Positions 1 to 7,565 are shown, numbered from the stretch's first letter. The stretch: 7,822 nucleotides of DNA from Burkholderiaceae bacterium (GCA_025458585.1 JALOSD010000188.1:1-7822), one strand, 5' to 3'. Made by a program: numbers and translations. The notes: a model not told the origin generated them from the sequence alone.

Positions 1-710
1 AGCGTGCCGCGCAGGATGTCGCGCAGCCAGCGGGCGGAAAAGCCCGCTGGCCGAGCGTCGACCTTCGGGTAGACGACGTGCGCCGGCATCACGCTGGCCA
101 GGCTCGTCGACAGCCACGCGTACGGCTTCGCGTCGTCGGCGAGGATCGCCTTCGACGCGCGGCGGTCGATGGGAATGTCGGTGTGGCTGTCGGCGGCGAC
201 GAAGCCGTGGCCGGGGAAGTGCTTGCCACAGTTCGCCATGCCGGCGAGCAGCAGGCCATGCATCAGGCTCTTGGCGAGCAGCGCGACGACGCGCGGGTCG
301 CGGTGGAACGCGCGATCACCGATCACGCCGCTGGGCCCGTGGTCGAGGTCGAGCACCGGCGTGAAGCTGAGGTCGACGCCGCAGGCGCGCAGCTCGGCGT
401 CGGTGGCCGCCATCGCGTCGCGCATCCACAGCTCGCCGAGGCGGCGCATCGGCGGCAGCTGCGTGAAGCCGTCGCTGCGGAAGCGCTGCACGCGCCCGCC
501 CTCGTGGTCGACGCAGATCAGCAGGTCCGGCCGGATCGCCTTGCACTCGGCCGTCAGCGCGACGAGCTGGCGGCGGTCGCGCCAGTTGCGCGCGAACAGG
601 ATCAGGCCGCCGACCAGCGGGTGGGCGAGGCGGCGGCGGTCGTCGGCCGTCAGTTCGGTGCCGGCGACGTCGAGCACGACGGGGGCGTGGGTGGTGGACA
701 GGTCCGTCAA
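1..710 (-). CDS. nagZ: Beta-N-acetylhexosaminidase NagZ, 3' end cut off by window
   Basis: Glycoside hydrolase family 3 enzyme that removes N-acetylglucosamine from anhydro-muropeptides in the cytoplasm during peptidoglycan recycling. 236 codons are visible. Recognisable in order are PLVGGLILFARN (31-42), CVDHEGGRVQRF (66-77), DLSFTPVLDLDHG (113-125), GVIGDRAF (128-135), CGKHFPGHG (161-169) and ADSH (173-176), the last carrying the Asp-His dyad of the mobile acid/base loop. The catalytic nucleophile (FSDD motif) lies beyond the left edge and cannot be judged. The start is TTG at 710: it gives the same 4-base overlap with the upstream stop as other genes here, has AAGGA six bases upstream, and no ATG occurs before codon 88. 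Oddity: between residues 105 and 106 a helix is about 8 residues shorter than in E. coli NagZ and perhaps 10-12 shorter than in relatives as I remember them. The family call is secure; the effect of the shortening is unknown. Confidence 0.93.
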   Translation of the reverse strand, partial: MTDLSTTHAPVVLDVAGTELTADDRRRLAHPLVGGLILFARNWRDRRQLVALTAECKAIRPDLLICVDHEGGRVQRFRSDGFTQLPPMRRLGELWMRDAMAATDAELRACGVDLSFTPVLDLDHGPSGVIGDRAFHRDPRVVALLAKSLMHGLLLAGMANCGKHFPGHGFVAADSHTDIPIDRRASKAILADDAKPYAWLSTSLASVMPAHVVYPKVDARPAGFSARWLRDILRGT

Positions 711-1110
711 GGGGCGTCCTTCGCAAGGGTTTCGACGACGACGAAGCTGGTCGCGACGTCGCTCTCGTCGCTGACGCTGACGTGCGCGACGAGCCGGCGC
801 TCGGCGCACCACGCGGCGAGCGCACCGTGCAGGCGCACGTAGGGCTGGCCGCTGGCGTGGTTCAGGATCTCGCACGCGCGCCACGTCATCGGCATGTGCA
901 TGCCCAGCCCGATCGCCTTCGAGAACGACTCCTTCGCCGAGAAGCGCGTCGCGAGGTAGGCGATGCCGCGCGCCGTCGAACGCGCGCGCCGCGCGTGGAA
1001 CACCGCGATCTCGTTCGGCCCGAGCACGCGCTCGGCGAAGCGCTCGCCGCGGCGCTCGAGCGTGGCGGCGATGCGGCGGATGTCGCACACGTCGGTGCCG
1101 ACGGCGAAGA

Positions 1111-1114
<4 letters not shown>
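707..1114 (-). CDS. acpS: Holo-[acyl-carrier-protein] synthase AcpS
   Basis: Transfers the 4'-phosphopantetheine arm of coenzyme A to a serine of apo-acyl carrier protein, activating it for fatty acid synthesis in the cytoplasm. The 135-residue product has the usual length and a typical start, MIFAVGTDVCDIRRI, containing the Mg-binding Asp8. The second signature, ATRFSAKESFSKAIG, holds Glu62, the other conserved metal ligand. The C-terminal HVSVSDESD and SFVVVE strands are present, so the gene looks intact. Its ATG overlaps the pdxJ stop as ATGA and its stop overlaps the nagZ TTG start, so translation is probably coupled on both sides. The pdxJ-acpS pairing is common in proteobacteria. Confidence 0.96.
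717..721 (-). promoter_or_regulatory. Ribosome binding site deciding the nagZ TTG start
   Basis: The minus strand reads AAGGA here, inside the last codons of acpS and six bases before the TTG at 710. It is the best match to the Shine-Dalgarno consensus near the acpS/nagZ junction and supports an unusual TTG start that overlaps the acpS stop as TTGA. Confidence 0.55.
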
Positions 1115-1907
<793 letters not shown>

Positions 1908-1911
<4 letters not shown>

Positions 1912-2681
1912 CGTGCGGGCTCGGCGACCAGGCGCTGCAGGTCGCGCACCACCTCGCGCGTGCGCAGCACGGGCGAGCCGAGATGATAGTGAAGCAGCAG
2001 CCGCAGCGGCGCGCGCAGCACGCCGGCGTGCGCCTCGCACGCCGCCTGCAGCGCCTGGAGGTCGGCGTCGAGCGCGGCGTGCAGCGCGCGCAGCACCTGG
2101 CCGTCCACCGCGGCCTCGCCAGCGCGCGCGCCAGCCACGCCGGCCTCGGGCCGCAGCGCGTACGGCGAGCCGGGCTGCACGGGCTGCTGCGTCGACGTCA
2201 CGGTGGCGAGGTCGGGCAGCAGGCCGATCTCGCGCAGCAGCACCAGCTCGAACGCGCGCAGCGCCGCCTGGGCCGCCGCGTCGCCGGCGGCGAGCCGCGG
2301 CAGCGTCGCCGCGTAGGCGTCGAACAGCGCCGGGTGCGGGTCCTGCCGCGCGAGCAGCTTGAGCAGCAGCTCGTTGAGGTAGAAGCCCGACAGCAGCGCG
2401 TCGCCGCAGGCGAGCGGCACGCCCCCGGCCCACTCGGCGCCGCGCAGCGGGTGCACGTCGGCCTCGTCGTCGCCGCGGCCGAGGGTGACGGCGAGACGCT
2501 GGAACGGCAGCAGCACCGAACGCAATTGCGACGTCGGCCGCTTCGCGCCCCTGGCGACGACGACGACACGGCCGAGCTCGCGCGTGAACAGGTCGACGAT
2601 GCGGCTCGACTCGCTCCAGTCCCAGCCGTGCAGCACGTAGGCCGCGAGCGGTGCCGACGGCGTGCGGCGCGGTCGCGTCAT
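1908..2681 (-). CDS. recO: DNA repair protein RecO
   Basis: Recombination mediator that helps load RecA onto SSB-coated single-stranded DNA and anneals complementary strands in RecF-pathway gap repair. The 257-residue product has the N-terminal OB-fold region, with AYVLHGWDWSESSRIVDLF (14-32), VVARGAKRP (41-49) and LRSVLLPFQ (53-61). The helical C-terminal part has GDALLSGFYLNELLLKLL (93-110), ARQDPHPALFDAYA (111-124) and FELVLLREIGLLPDL (144-158). No zinc-binding Cys cluster is seen, as in many Gram-negative RecO proteins. It starts 7 bases after the era stop with only a weak ribosome binding site, which suggests coupling to era. The first 10 residues are basic and unconserved. No deletion or frame disruption is visible. 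The era-recO-pdxJ order is typical of proteobacteria. Confidence 0.96.
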
Positions 2682-2688
2682 GGTGCGC

Positions 2689-3606
2689 TTACTCGTAGCC
2701 GTAGCTGCGCAGGTGTTCCTCGCTGTCGGCCCAGCCGGAGCGCACCTTGACCCACAGCTCGAGGAACACCTTGGCGCCGAGCAGCCGCTCGAGCTCGACG
2801 CGCGCTTCGGTGCCGATGCGCTTGAGGCGCTCGCCGCCCTCGCCGATCACCATCGCCTTGTGCGCGTCGCGCTCGACGACGATCGTCGCCGCGATGCGGC
2901 GCAGGTCGCCCTCCTCGTCCCACTTGTCGACGACGACGGTCGAGGTGTACGGCAACTCGTCGCCGGTCAGCCGGAACAGCTTCTCGCGCACGATCTCGCC
3001 GGCGAGAAAGCGCTCGCTGCGGTCGGTCAGCGTCTCGGCGTCGTACCACCAGGGCTGCGCGGGCAGGTAGGCGCGCACGATCGCGAGCAGGCGCTCGACG
3101 TCGGCCGGCTTCTTCGCCGACAGCGGCACGTACTCGGCGAAGTCGCGCCGCTCGGCCATGCTCTTGAGCCACGGCAGCATCTCCTCGCGACGGTGCACGG
3201 CGTCGAGCTTGTTGGCCACCAGCAGCACCGGCTTGCCCGGCGGCAGCAGCGCGAGCACCTTCGCGTCGTCGAGGCCGAAGCGGCCGGCCTCGACGACGAA
3301 CAGCACGACGTCGACCTCGGCGAGCGAGGCGACGACGGTGCGGTTGAGCGTGCGGTTCAGCGCGCCGCGGCCGCGGCCGAGCTCGCGCGTCTGGAAGCCC
3401 GGCGTGTCGACGAACACGAACTGCGCGTCGCCCTCGGTGCGCACGCCGACGATGCGGTGGCGCGTCGTCTGCGCCTTGCGCGACGTGATGCTGATCTTCT
3501 GCCCGACGAGGGCGTTGAGCAGCGTCGACTTGCCGACGTTCGGCCGGCCGACGATCGCGATCAGACCGCAGCGCGTGTGCGCCTCGGGGTCAGCGTTCGA
3601 GGTCAT
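2689..3606 (-). CDS. era: GTPase Era
   Basis: Essential GTPase that binds 16S rRNA near its 3' end and acts in maturation of the small ribosomal subunit. The 305 residues contain every expected motif: G1 GRPNVGKS (20-27), switch I around RKAQTTRHR (43-51), G3 DTPG (67-70), G4 NKLD (132-135) and G5 SAK (163-165). The LTDRSERFLAGEIVREKLF linker (173-191) follows, and the C-terminal KH domain carries GEGGERLKRI (235-244), ending in LWVKVRSGWADSEEHLRSYGYE. Nothing appears missing, in contrast to the other GTPase of this operon, LepA. I chose the ATG at 3606; an in-frame GTG at 3618 would add four residues (MDPR) and has a G-rich stretch upstream, so it remains possible. The gap to rnc is 75 bases and holds an inverted repeat. 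Confidence 0.97.
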   Translation of the reverse strand: MTSNADPEAHTRCGLIAIVGRPNVGKSTLLNALVGQKISITSRKAQTTRHRIVGVRTEGDAQFVFVDTPGFQTRELGRGRGALNRTLNRTVVASLAEVDVVLFVVEAGRFGLDDAKVLALLPPGKPVLLVANKLDAVHRREEMLPWLKSMAERRDFAEYVPLSAKKPADVERLLAIVRAYLPAQPWWYDAETLTDRSERFLAGEIVREKLFRLTGDELPYTSTVVVDKWDEEGDLRRIAATIVVERDAHKAMVIGEGGERLKRIGTEARVELERLLGAKVFLELWVKVRSGWADSEEHLRSYGYE

Positions 3607-3622
3607 GCGCGGATCCACGCTT

Positions 3623-3657
3623 GCCGCCCCACGGCACGGGCCCCCTCGGGGGACGGC
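3623..3657. repeat. GC-rich inverted repeat between rnc and era
   Basis: The gap between rnc and era contains CCCCC-TC-GGGGG (3641-3652). A larger hairpin is also possible, with arms GCCGCCCC (3623-3630) and GGGGACGGC (3649-3657), pairing with one bulged base. No T-run follows on either strand, so it does not look like an intrinsic terminator, and era must still be transcribed through it. From memory, similar CCCCCTCGGGGG palindromes are scattered between genes in many Burkholderiales genomes; this was not checked. Confidence 0.5.
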
Positions 3658-3681
3658 GACGATCGCAGGACGCGTCGGGGC

Positions 3682-4290
3682 TCACGACCTCAGCGGCCCG
3701 CCCGGACGGTCGTTGGCCTTCAGCGTCGCCAGCATGCGGCGCGCCGCCTCCTGCTCGGCAGCGCGGCGCGAACGCCCCTCGCCACCCTCGACGAGGCCGA
3801 GTGCGGTCACCGTGCACTCGACGTGGAAGGTCTGCGCGTGGGCCTGGCCGCGCGTGGCGACGATCGCGTACGACGGCACGGGGAGCTTGCGCCCCTGCAG
3901 CCACTCCTGCAGCTCGGTCTTCGCGTCCTTCGTCCAGCTGTCGGCCTCGGTGGTGGCGATGATCTCGCCGAACAGGCGGCGCACGAGCGTGTGCGCGGCG
4001 TCGAAGCCGCCGTCGACGAAGGTGGCGCCGATCACCGCCTCGAGCGCGTCGGCGAGGATCGACGGGCGCTGCGCGCCGCCGCCGCGCGCCTCGCCTTCCG
4101 ACAGGCGCAGCACGTCGGGCAGGCCGAGCGCGACAGCGACGCGGTGCAGGCTGTCCTCGCGCACGAGGTGGGCGCGCACGGCGCCGAAGCTGCGGTGCGT
4201 CAGCGCGCGCTGCAGCAGGCGCAGCTGGCCGAAGCGATGCCCGAGCCGCTGCTGCAGCGCGTCGAGTCGCGGATCGGCCCGATGGTCCAT
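3682..4290 (-). CDS. rnc: Ribonuclease III with catalytic signature missing
   Basis: RNase III family, which cleaves double-stranded RNA, including the rRNA precursor. The 202-residue frame has the N-terminal LDALQQRLGHRF and LLQRALTHRS (25-34). It then jumps after FGA37 directly to VRAHLVREDSL. In E. coli this interval spans 36 more residues, including NERLEFLGDS and DEGDMSR. Lost with it are the residues equivalent to E. coli Glu38, Glu41, Asp45 and Glu65. The later metal ligands survive in SILADALEAVIG (Asp81 and Glu84, matching Asp114 and Glu117). The double-stranded RNA-binding domain looks complete (about 122-192: KTELQEWLQGRKLP, SRRAAEQEAARRML). As written, the protein should bind dsRNA but be unable to cut it. 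The start is ATG, 3 bases after the DUF4845 stop. Alternatives are a real catalytic-dead variant or a sequence that lost 108 bases in assembly. Confidence 0.9.
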   Translation of the reverse strand: MDHRADPRLDALQQRLGHRFGQLRLLQRALTHRSFGAVRAHLVREDSLHRVAVALGLPDVLRLSEGEARGGGAQRPSILADALEAVIGATFVDGGFDAAHTLVRRLFGEIIATTEADSWTKDAKTELQEWLQGRKLPVPSYAIVATRGQAHAQTFHVECTVTALGLVEGGEGRSRRAAEQEAARRMLATLKANDRPGGPLRS

Positions 4291-4293
4291 CGC

Positions 4294-4665
4294 TCAGCGC
4301 GAGCGGCCCTCGTACTTGATCAGCAGGTACACGGGCGCCATCAGCTCGATTTCCTTGTCGTACGCGAAGCGGATCACGACCTTGTCGTTCTCCTTCGTGA
4401 TGTCGAGGTCCTTCGAGGTGATCGACTGGATCGAGTACTCGATGTCCTTCTGGCGCTCGAACGCGGCACGGATCTCGGCCGGCGTCGTGCCGCCTTCGGT
4501 GGCGATCTTGTTGACCGCGCGCTGGATCGTCAGGTACTCGTTGACGGTGGGGATCACGCGCAGCGCCACCAGCGCGAGGATGGCGACGACGACGGCCCAG
4601 AACAGCAGACCGATCAGCGAGAAGCCACGCTGGCCGGCGGGTGACGGATCGCGTCGCTTGTGCAT
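4294..4665 (-). CDS. DUF4845 family single-pass membrane protein
   Basis: Small membrane protein of unknown function regularly found between lepB and rnc in betaproteobacteria. The 123 residues start with a basic stretch (MHKRRDPSPAGQR), then GFSLIGLLFWAVVVAILALVALRVIP (14-39), a single hydrophobic segment that resembles the N-terminal helix of type IV pilins and pseudopilins. The rest is soluble: TPAEIRAAFERQ (61-72), SITSKDLDITKENDKVVIRFAYDKEIEL (81-108) and PVYLLIKYEG (111-120). The GFSLIG stretch looks like a prepilin cleavage site, but the usual Glu at position +5 is absent, so processing by prepilin peptidase is doubtful. A strong AGGAG lies 8 bases before the ATG (4674-4678). It starts 17 bases after lepB. 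No function is claimed. Confidence 0.9.
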   Translation of the reverse strand: MHKRRDPSPAGQRGFSLIGLLFWAVVVAILALVALRVIPTVNEYLTIQRAVNKIATEGGTTPAEIRAAFERQKDIEYSIQSITSKDLDITKENDKVVIRFAYDKEIELMAPVYLLIKYEGRSR

Positions 4666-4682
4666 GCTGCTTGCTCCTGCGC

Positions 4683-5648
4683 TCAGTTGAAGGCCCCGAT
4701 GCGGCGGAGGTTACCGAAATTCATCCACACGAAGAAGGCCTTGCCGACGATGTTCGCGTCCGGCACGAAGCCCCAGTAGCGGGAATCCTGAGAATTGTCA
4801 CGGTTGTCGCCGAGCATGAAGTAGTGACCGGGCGGCACCTTGCACACGACGCCCTCGACGCTGAACGTGCAGGCGTCGCGGTGCGGGAAGTTCGCCACCG
4901 CCGGAATGAAGCCCGGGCGGTCGCGGTCGACGAGGATGCGGTGCTCGACTGCGCCGAGGCGCTCGGAGAACTGCTGCAGGTAGCGCATGCTCTCCTCGTC
5001 GTAGAAGTCGGGCAGTGCCGTCGTCGGCACCTCCTGGCCGTTGATCGTCAGCCGCTTGTTCAGGTAGGCGACCTCGTCGCCCGGCAGGCCGGCGACGCGC
5101 TTGATGTAGTCGACGCGCGGATCGACGGGGTAGCGGAACACCATCACGTCGCCGCGCTCGACCGCGTTGTTCTCGACGATCTTCGTGTTGATCACCGGCA
5201 GGCGGATGCCGTAGTGGTACTTGCTGACGAGGATCAGGTCGCCGATCAGCAGCGTCGGGATCATCGACCCGGACGGGATCTTGAACGGCTCGAACAGGAA
5301 CGAGCGCAGCAGGAACACGGCGACGATGACCGGGAACAGCCCCGCGGTCCAGTCGAGCCACCAAGGCTGCTCGAGCACGCGCTGCCTCGCCTCGGCGAGG
5401 TCGCCGTCGACCTTCTCGATGCCGAGCTTGTGCAGCTCGGCGCGCCGGTCGCGGTCCATCTGCTCGAGGCGCGCAGCCGCGGCGACGCGCGCCGGCTTGA
5501 AGTAGAGCTTCTCGGCCAGCCAGAAGGCGAAGGTGACGGCCGACAGGACGAACAGCAGCAGCGCGAAGTTGCCCATCCAGTAGCCCATGAACCAGCCGCC
5601 GAGATAGACCACCAGCGCGCCGTACAGAACCGCCGTCAGGGAACTCAT
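4683..5648 (-). CDS. lepB: Signal peptidase I
   Basis: Membrane-bound serine protease that removes signal peptides from exported proteins on the periplasmic side of the inner membrane. The 321-residue product has N-terminal hydrophobic segments at about 4-18 and 27-46, a charged cytoplasmic loop rich in Arg, Glu and Asp (51-94) and a further membrane segment at about 101-116. The catalytic domain follows: FKIPSGSMIPTLLIGD (122-137) with nucleophile Ser128, DYIKRVAGLPGDEV (180-193) with general base Lys183, and GDNRDNSQDSRYWGFV (280-295), the last conserved box. All catalytic features are intact. The ATG at 5648 overlaps the lepA stop by one base (TGATG); a TTG directly upstream would add one residue. 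There is no strong ribosome binding site, so coupling to lepA is likely. Confidence 0.96.
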   Translation of the reverse strand: MSSLTAVLYGALVVYLGGWFMGYWMGNFALLLFVLSAVTFAFWLAEKLYFKPARVAAAARLEQMDRDRRAELHKLGIEKVDGDLAEARQRVLEQPWWLDWTAGLFPVIVAVFLLRSFLFEPFKIPSGSMIPTLLIGDLILVSKYHYGIRLPVINTKIVENNAVERGDVMVFRYPVDPRVDYIKRVAGLPGDEVAYLNKRLTINGQEVPTTALPDFYDEESMRYLQQFSERLGAVEHRILVDRDRPGFIPAVANFPHRDACTFSVEGVVCKVPPGHYFMLGDNRDNSQDSRYWGFVPDANIVGKAFFVWMNFGNLRRIGAFN

Positions 5649-7327
5649 CAATCTTCGACCTGGAGGATGGCCAGGAAGGCCTCTTGCGGCACCTCGACGG
5701 TGCCGATCTGCTTCATGCGTTTCTTGCCGGCCTTCTGCTTCTCCAGCAGCTTGCGCTTGCGGGTGATGTCACCGCCGTAGCATTTTGCCAGCACGTTCTT
5801 GCGCAGCGCCTTGATGTTCTCGCGCGCGATGATGTTGGCGCCGATCGCGGCCTGGATCGCGACGTCGTACATCTGGCGCGGAATCTGCTCGCGCATCTTC
5901 GCGGCCACCGCGCGGCCGCGGAACGCCGCCTGCGAGCGGTGCACGATCATCGCCAGCGGGTCGACACGCTCGCCGTTGATCAGGATGTCGACCTTGACGA
6001 CGTCGGCGGCACGGTACTCCTTGAACTCGTAGTCCATCGACGCGTAGCCGCGCGAGACCGACTTCAGCTTGTCGAAGAAGTCGAGCACGATCTCGGCCAG
6101 CGGCAGCTCGTAGGTCAGGTGCACCTGCTTGCCGTGGTACGCCATGTTGACCTGCACGCCGCGCTTCTGGTTGGCCAGCGTCATCACCGGCCCGACGCTG
6201 TCCTGCGGCATGTACAGCTGCACCGTGACGATCGGTTCTCGGATCTCGCGGATGCGCCCGGGGTCGGGCATCTTGCTCGGGTTCTCGACCTGCAGCACGG
6301 TGCCGTCGCCCAGCTCCACCTCGTAGACCACGCTCGGCGCCGTGGTGACGAGGTCCTGGTCGAACTCGCGCTCGAGCCGCTCCTGCACGATCTCCATGTG
6401 CAGCAGTCCGAGGAAGCCGCAGCGAAAGCCGAAGCCCAGCGCCTGGCTGACTTCGGGCTCGTAGCGCAGCGAGCTGTCGTTGAGCTTGAGCTTCTCGAGC
6501 GCGTCGCGCAGCTGGTCGTACTCGCTCGCCTCGGTGGGATAGAGGCCGGCGAAGACCTGCGGCTGGATCTCCTTGAAGCCGGGCAGCGCCTCGCTGGCCG
6601 GGCCGGCGTTGTTGGGCAGCTTCTTCTCGAGCGTGACGGTGTCGCCGACCTTCGCCGCCGCGAGCTCCTTGATGCCGGCGATCAGGAAGCCGACCTCGCC
6701 GGCGCGAAGCTCGTCGCGCGGCGCCGACTTGGGCGTGAACACGCCGAGCTGCTCGAGCGGGTAGACGGCGTTGGTCGCCATCAGGCGGATGCGGTCGCCC
6801 TTCTTCAGCGCGCCGTCGACGACACGCACCAGCATCACGACGCCGACGTAGTTGTCGAACCAGGCGTCGACGATCATCGCGCGCGGGGGGCCGTCGGCGT
6901 TGCCGCGCGGCGCCGGCATGCGCTCGATTACCGCCTCGAGGATGTCGTCGATGCCCATGCCGGTCTTGGCCGAGCAGGGGATCGCGTCGCTGGCGTCGAT
7001 GCCGATCACGTCCTCGATCTCGCTGCGCGCGTTGTCGGGGTCGGCCTGCGGCAGGTCCATCTTGTTGAGCACCGGCACCACCTCGACGCCGAGGTCGAGC
7101 GCCGTGTAGCAGTTGGCCACCGTCTGCGCCTCGACGCCCTGGCTCGCGTCGACGACGAGCAGCGCGCCTTCGCACGCCGACAGCGAGCGGCTGACCTCGT
7201 AGCTGAAGTCGACGTGCCCCGGCGTGTCGATCAAGTTCAGGTTGTAGGTGCGGCCGTCGCGCGCGGCCAGCGTGCTCTTGCCGTGGTCGATGTGGGCGAT
7301 GATCGAGAAGTTGCGGATGTGGTTCAT
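5648..7327 (-). CDS. lepA: Elongation factor 4 (LepA) lacking switch I region
   Basis: Ribosome-associated translational GTPase (EF4) related to EF-G. The 559-residue frame begins with MNHIRNFSIIAHIDHGKSTL, so G1 (AHIDHGKST, 11-19) is complete. After Ala21 it passes straight to ARDGRTYNLNLIDTPGHVDF. In E. coli LepA about 43 residues lie between, including the LSDREMEAQVLDSMD and ERGITIK segments (switch I and G2, with the Thr that coordinates Mg and GTP). G3 DTPGH (34-38), G4 NKMD (88-91) and G5 SAK (119-121) are present. Downstream domains look full, through GFGFRCGFLGLLHMEIVQERLERE, SRGYASMDYEFKEYR and the C-terminal KCYGGDITRKRKLLEKQKAGKKRMKQIG up to LQVED. Such a protein could not be expected to hydrolyse GTP normally. 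The usual length is about 600. The start is ATG inside a palindromic repeat, without a clear ribosome binding site. The family call is certain; whether the gap is real or an assembly loss is open. Confidence 0.95.
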   Translation of the reverse strand: MNHIRNFSIIAHIDHGKSTLAARDGRTYNLNLIDTPGHVDFSYEVSRSLSACEGALLVVDASQGVEAQTVANCYTALDLGVEVVPVLNKMDLPQADPDNARSEIEDVIGIDASDAIPCSAKTGMGIDDILEAVIERMPAPRGNADGPPRAMIVDAWFDNYVGVVMLVRVVDGALKKGDRIRLMATNAVYPLEQLGVFTPKSAPRDELRAGEVGFLIAGIKELAAAKVGDTVTLEKKLPNNAGPASEALPGFKEIQPQVFAGLYPTEASEYDQLRDALEKLKLNDSSLRYEPEVSQALGFGFRCGFLGLLHMEIVQERLEREFDQDLVTTAPSVVYEVELGDGTVLQVENPSKMPDPGRIREIREPIVTVQLYMPQDSVGPVMTLANQKRGVQVNMAYHGKQVHLTYELPLAEIVLDFFDKLKSVSRGYASMDYEFKEYRAADVVKVDILINGERVDPLAMIVHRSQAAFRGRAVAAKMREQIPRQMYDVAIQAAIGANIIARENIKALRKNVLAKCYGGDITRKRKLLEKQKAGKKRMKQIGTVEVPQEAFLAILQVED

Positions 7328-7328
7328 G

Positions 7329-7485
7329 GCGATGTGAAGCGGCGCCTCATGCTGAAGCTGCAGCGGCGACGCCGCTGCCCGGGAGGCTCACATCGCCGTG
7401 CGATGTGAAGGCCCGTGAGGGCCGTGCCGGACGCACAGCGGCGCAGCCGCTGCAGCGAAAGCCCACGTCTCGCGGCGACGTGAAG
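7329..7485. repeat. Imperfect tandem array of palindromic units before lepA
   Basis: The 11-mer GCGATGTGAAG occurs at 7329-7339 and 7400-7410, and with one mismatch (GCGACGTGAAG) at 7475-7485, spaced 71 and 75 bases apart. Between copies each unit holds a second palindrome on CAGCGGC/GCCGCTG: 7360-7378 has two 9-base arms around one base, and 7436-7452 has two 7-base arms around GCA. The 11-mers are themselves half of hairpins: 7388-7396 pairs with 7400-7408 (9 bp, 3-base loop), and 7464-7469 pairs with 7477-7482. The copy nearest lepA is only half a unit and stops one base before the ATG at 7327. No coding potential is seen. In a lepA transcript the array would fold into four hairpins. Confidence 0.75.
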
Positions 7486-7500
7486 CGCCGGGCCGAAGCT

Positions 7501-7534
7501 AAAAAAAAGGCGCGTCGAAACGGTGACGCGCCTT
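7501..7534 (-). terminator. Intrinsic terminator reading leftward
   Basis: Read on the minus strand, a perfect 10-bp stem (AAGGCGCGTC, 7534-7525, pairing with GACGCGCCTT, 7516-7507) closes an 8-base loop and runs into eight consecutive T (7508-7501). No T-run follows in the plus direction, so the orientation is clear. It ends a transcript that starts to its right and separates that unit from the lepA operon, whose first codon is about 170 bases further on. Confidence 0.9.
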
Positions 7535-7565
7535 CCAACAAAACGTATGGCAACTGCTTGTTGGG
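7501..7565 (-). ncRNA. Candidate two-hairpin small RNA upstream of lepA
   Basis: From a likely start near 7565, about six bases after the TACAAT box, to the end of the T-run, the minus strand would give an RNA of about 65 bases. It has two stems stacked with no linker. The first is CCAACAA (7564-7558) with TTGTTGG (7541-7535), closing a 16-base loop that contains GTTGCCATACG. The second is the terminator stem at 7534-7507. The lower GC of the first stem and loop stands out from the surroundings. The sequence recalls small RNAs of Burkholderiales, possibly the family named betaproteobacteria toxic small RNA in Rfam, but this is a memory-based guess. A leaderless reading from the ATG in TACAATG runs through the terminator without a stop and is not convincing as protein. 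Confidence 0.55.

Noticed and set aside
2662..4644. Long plus-strand open frame of 660 codons opposite recO, era and rnc
   Set aside because: Antisense shadow of GC-rich genes: composition is dominated by Arg, Ala, Val, Leu and Asp, with no family resemblance, and it lies opposite well-identified genes.
4294..4665. DUF4845 protein as a true type IV pilin
   Set aside because: The GFSLIG start is pilin-like, but the conserved Glu five residues after the Gly is missing and the soluble part matches the lepB-rnc linked family instead.
5684..7408. Plus-strand open frame of 574 codons opposite lepA
   Set aside because: Low-complexity Val/Leu/Arg/His/Asp composition typical of the reverse strand of a GC-rich gene; lepA itself is certain.
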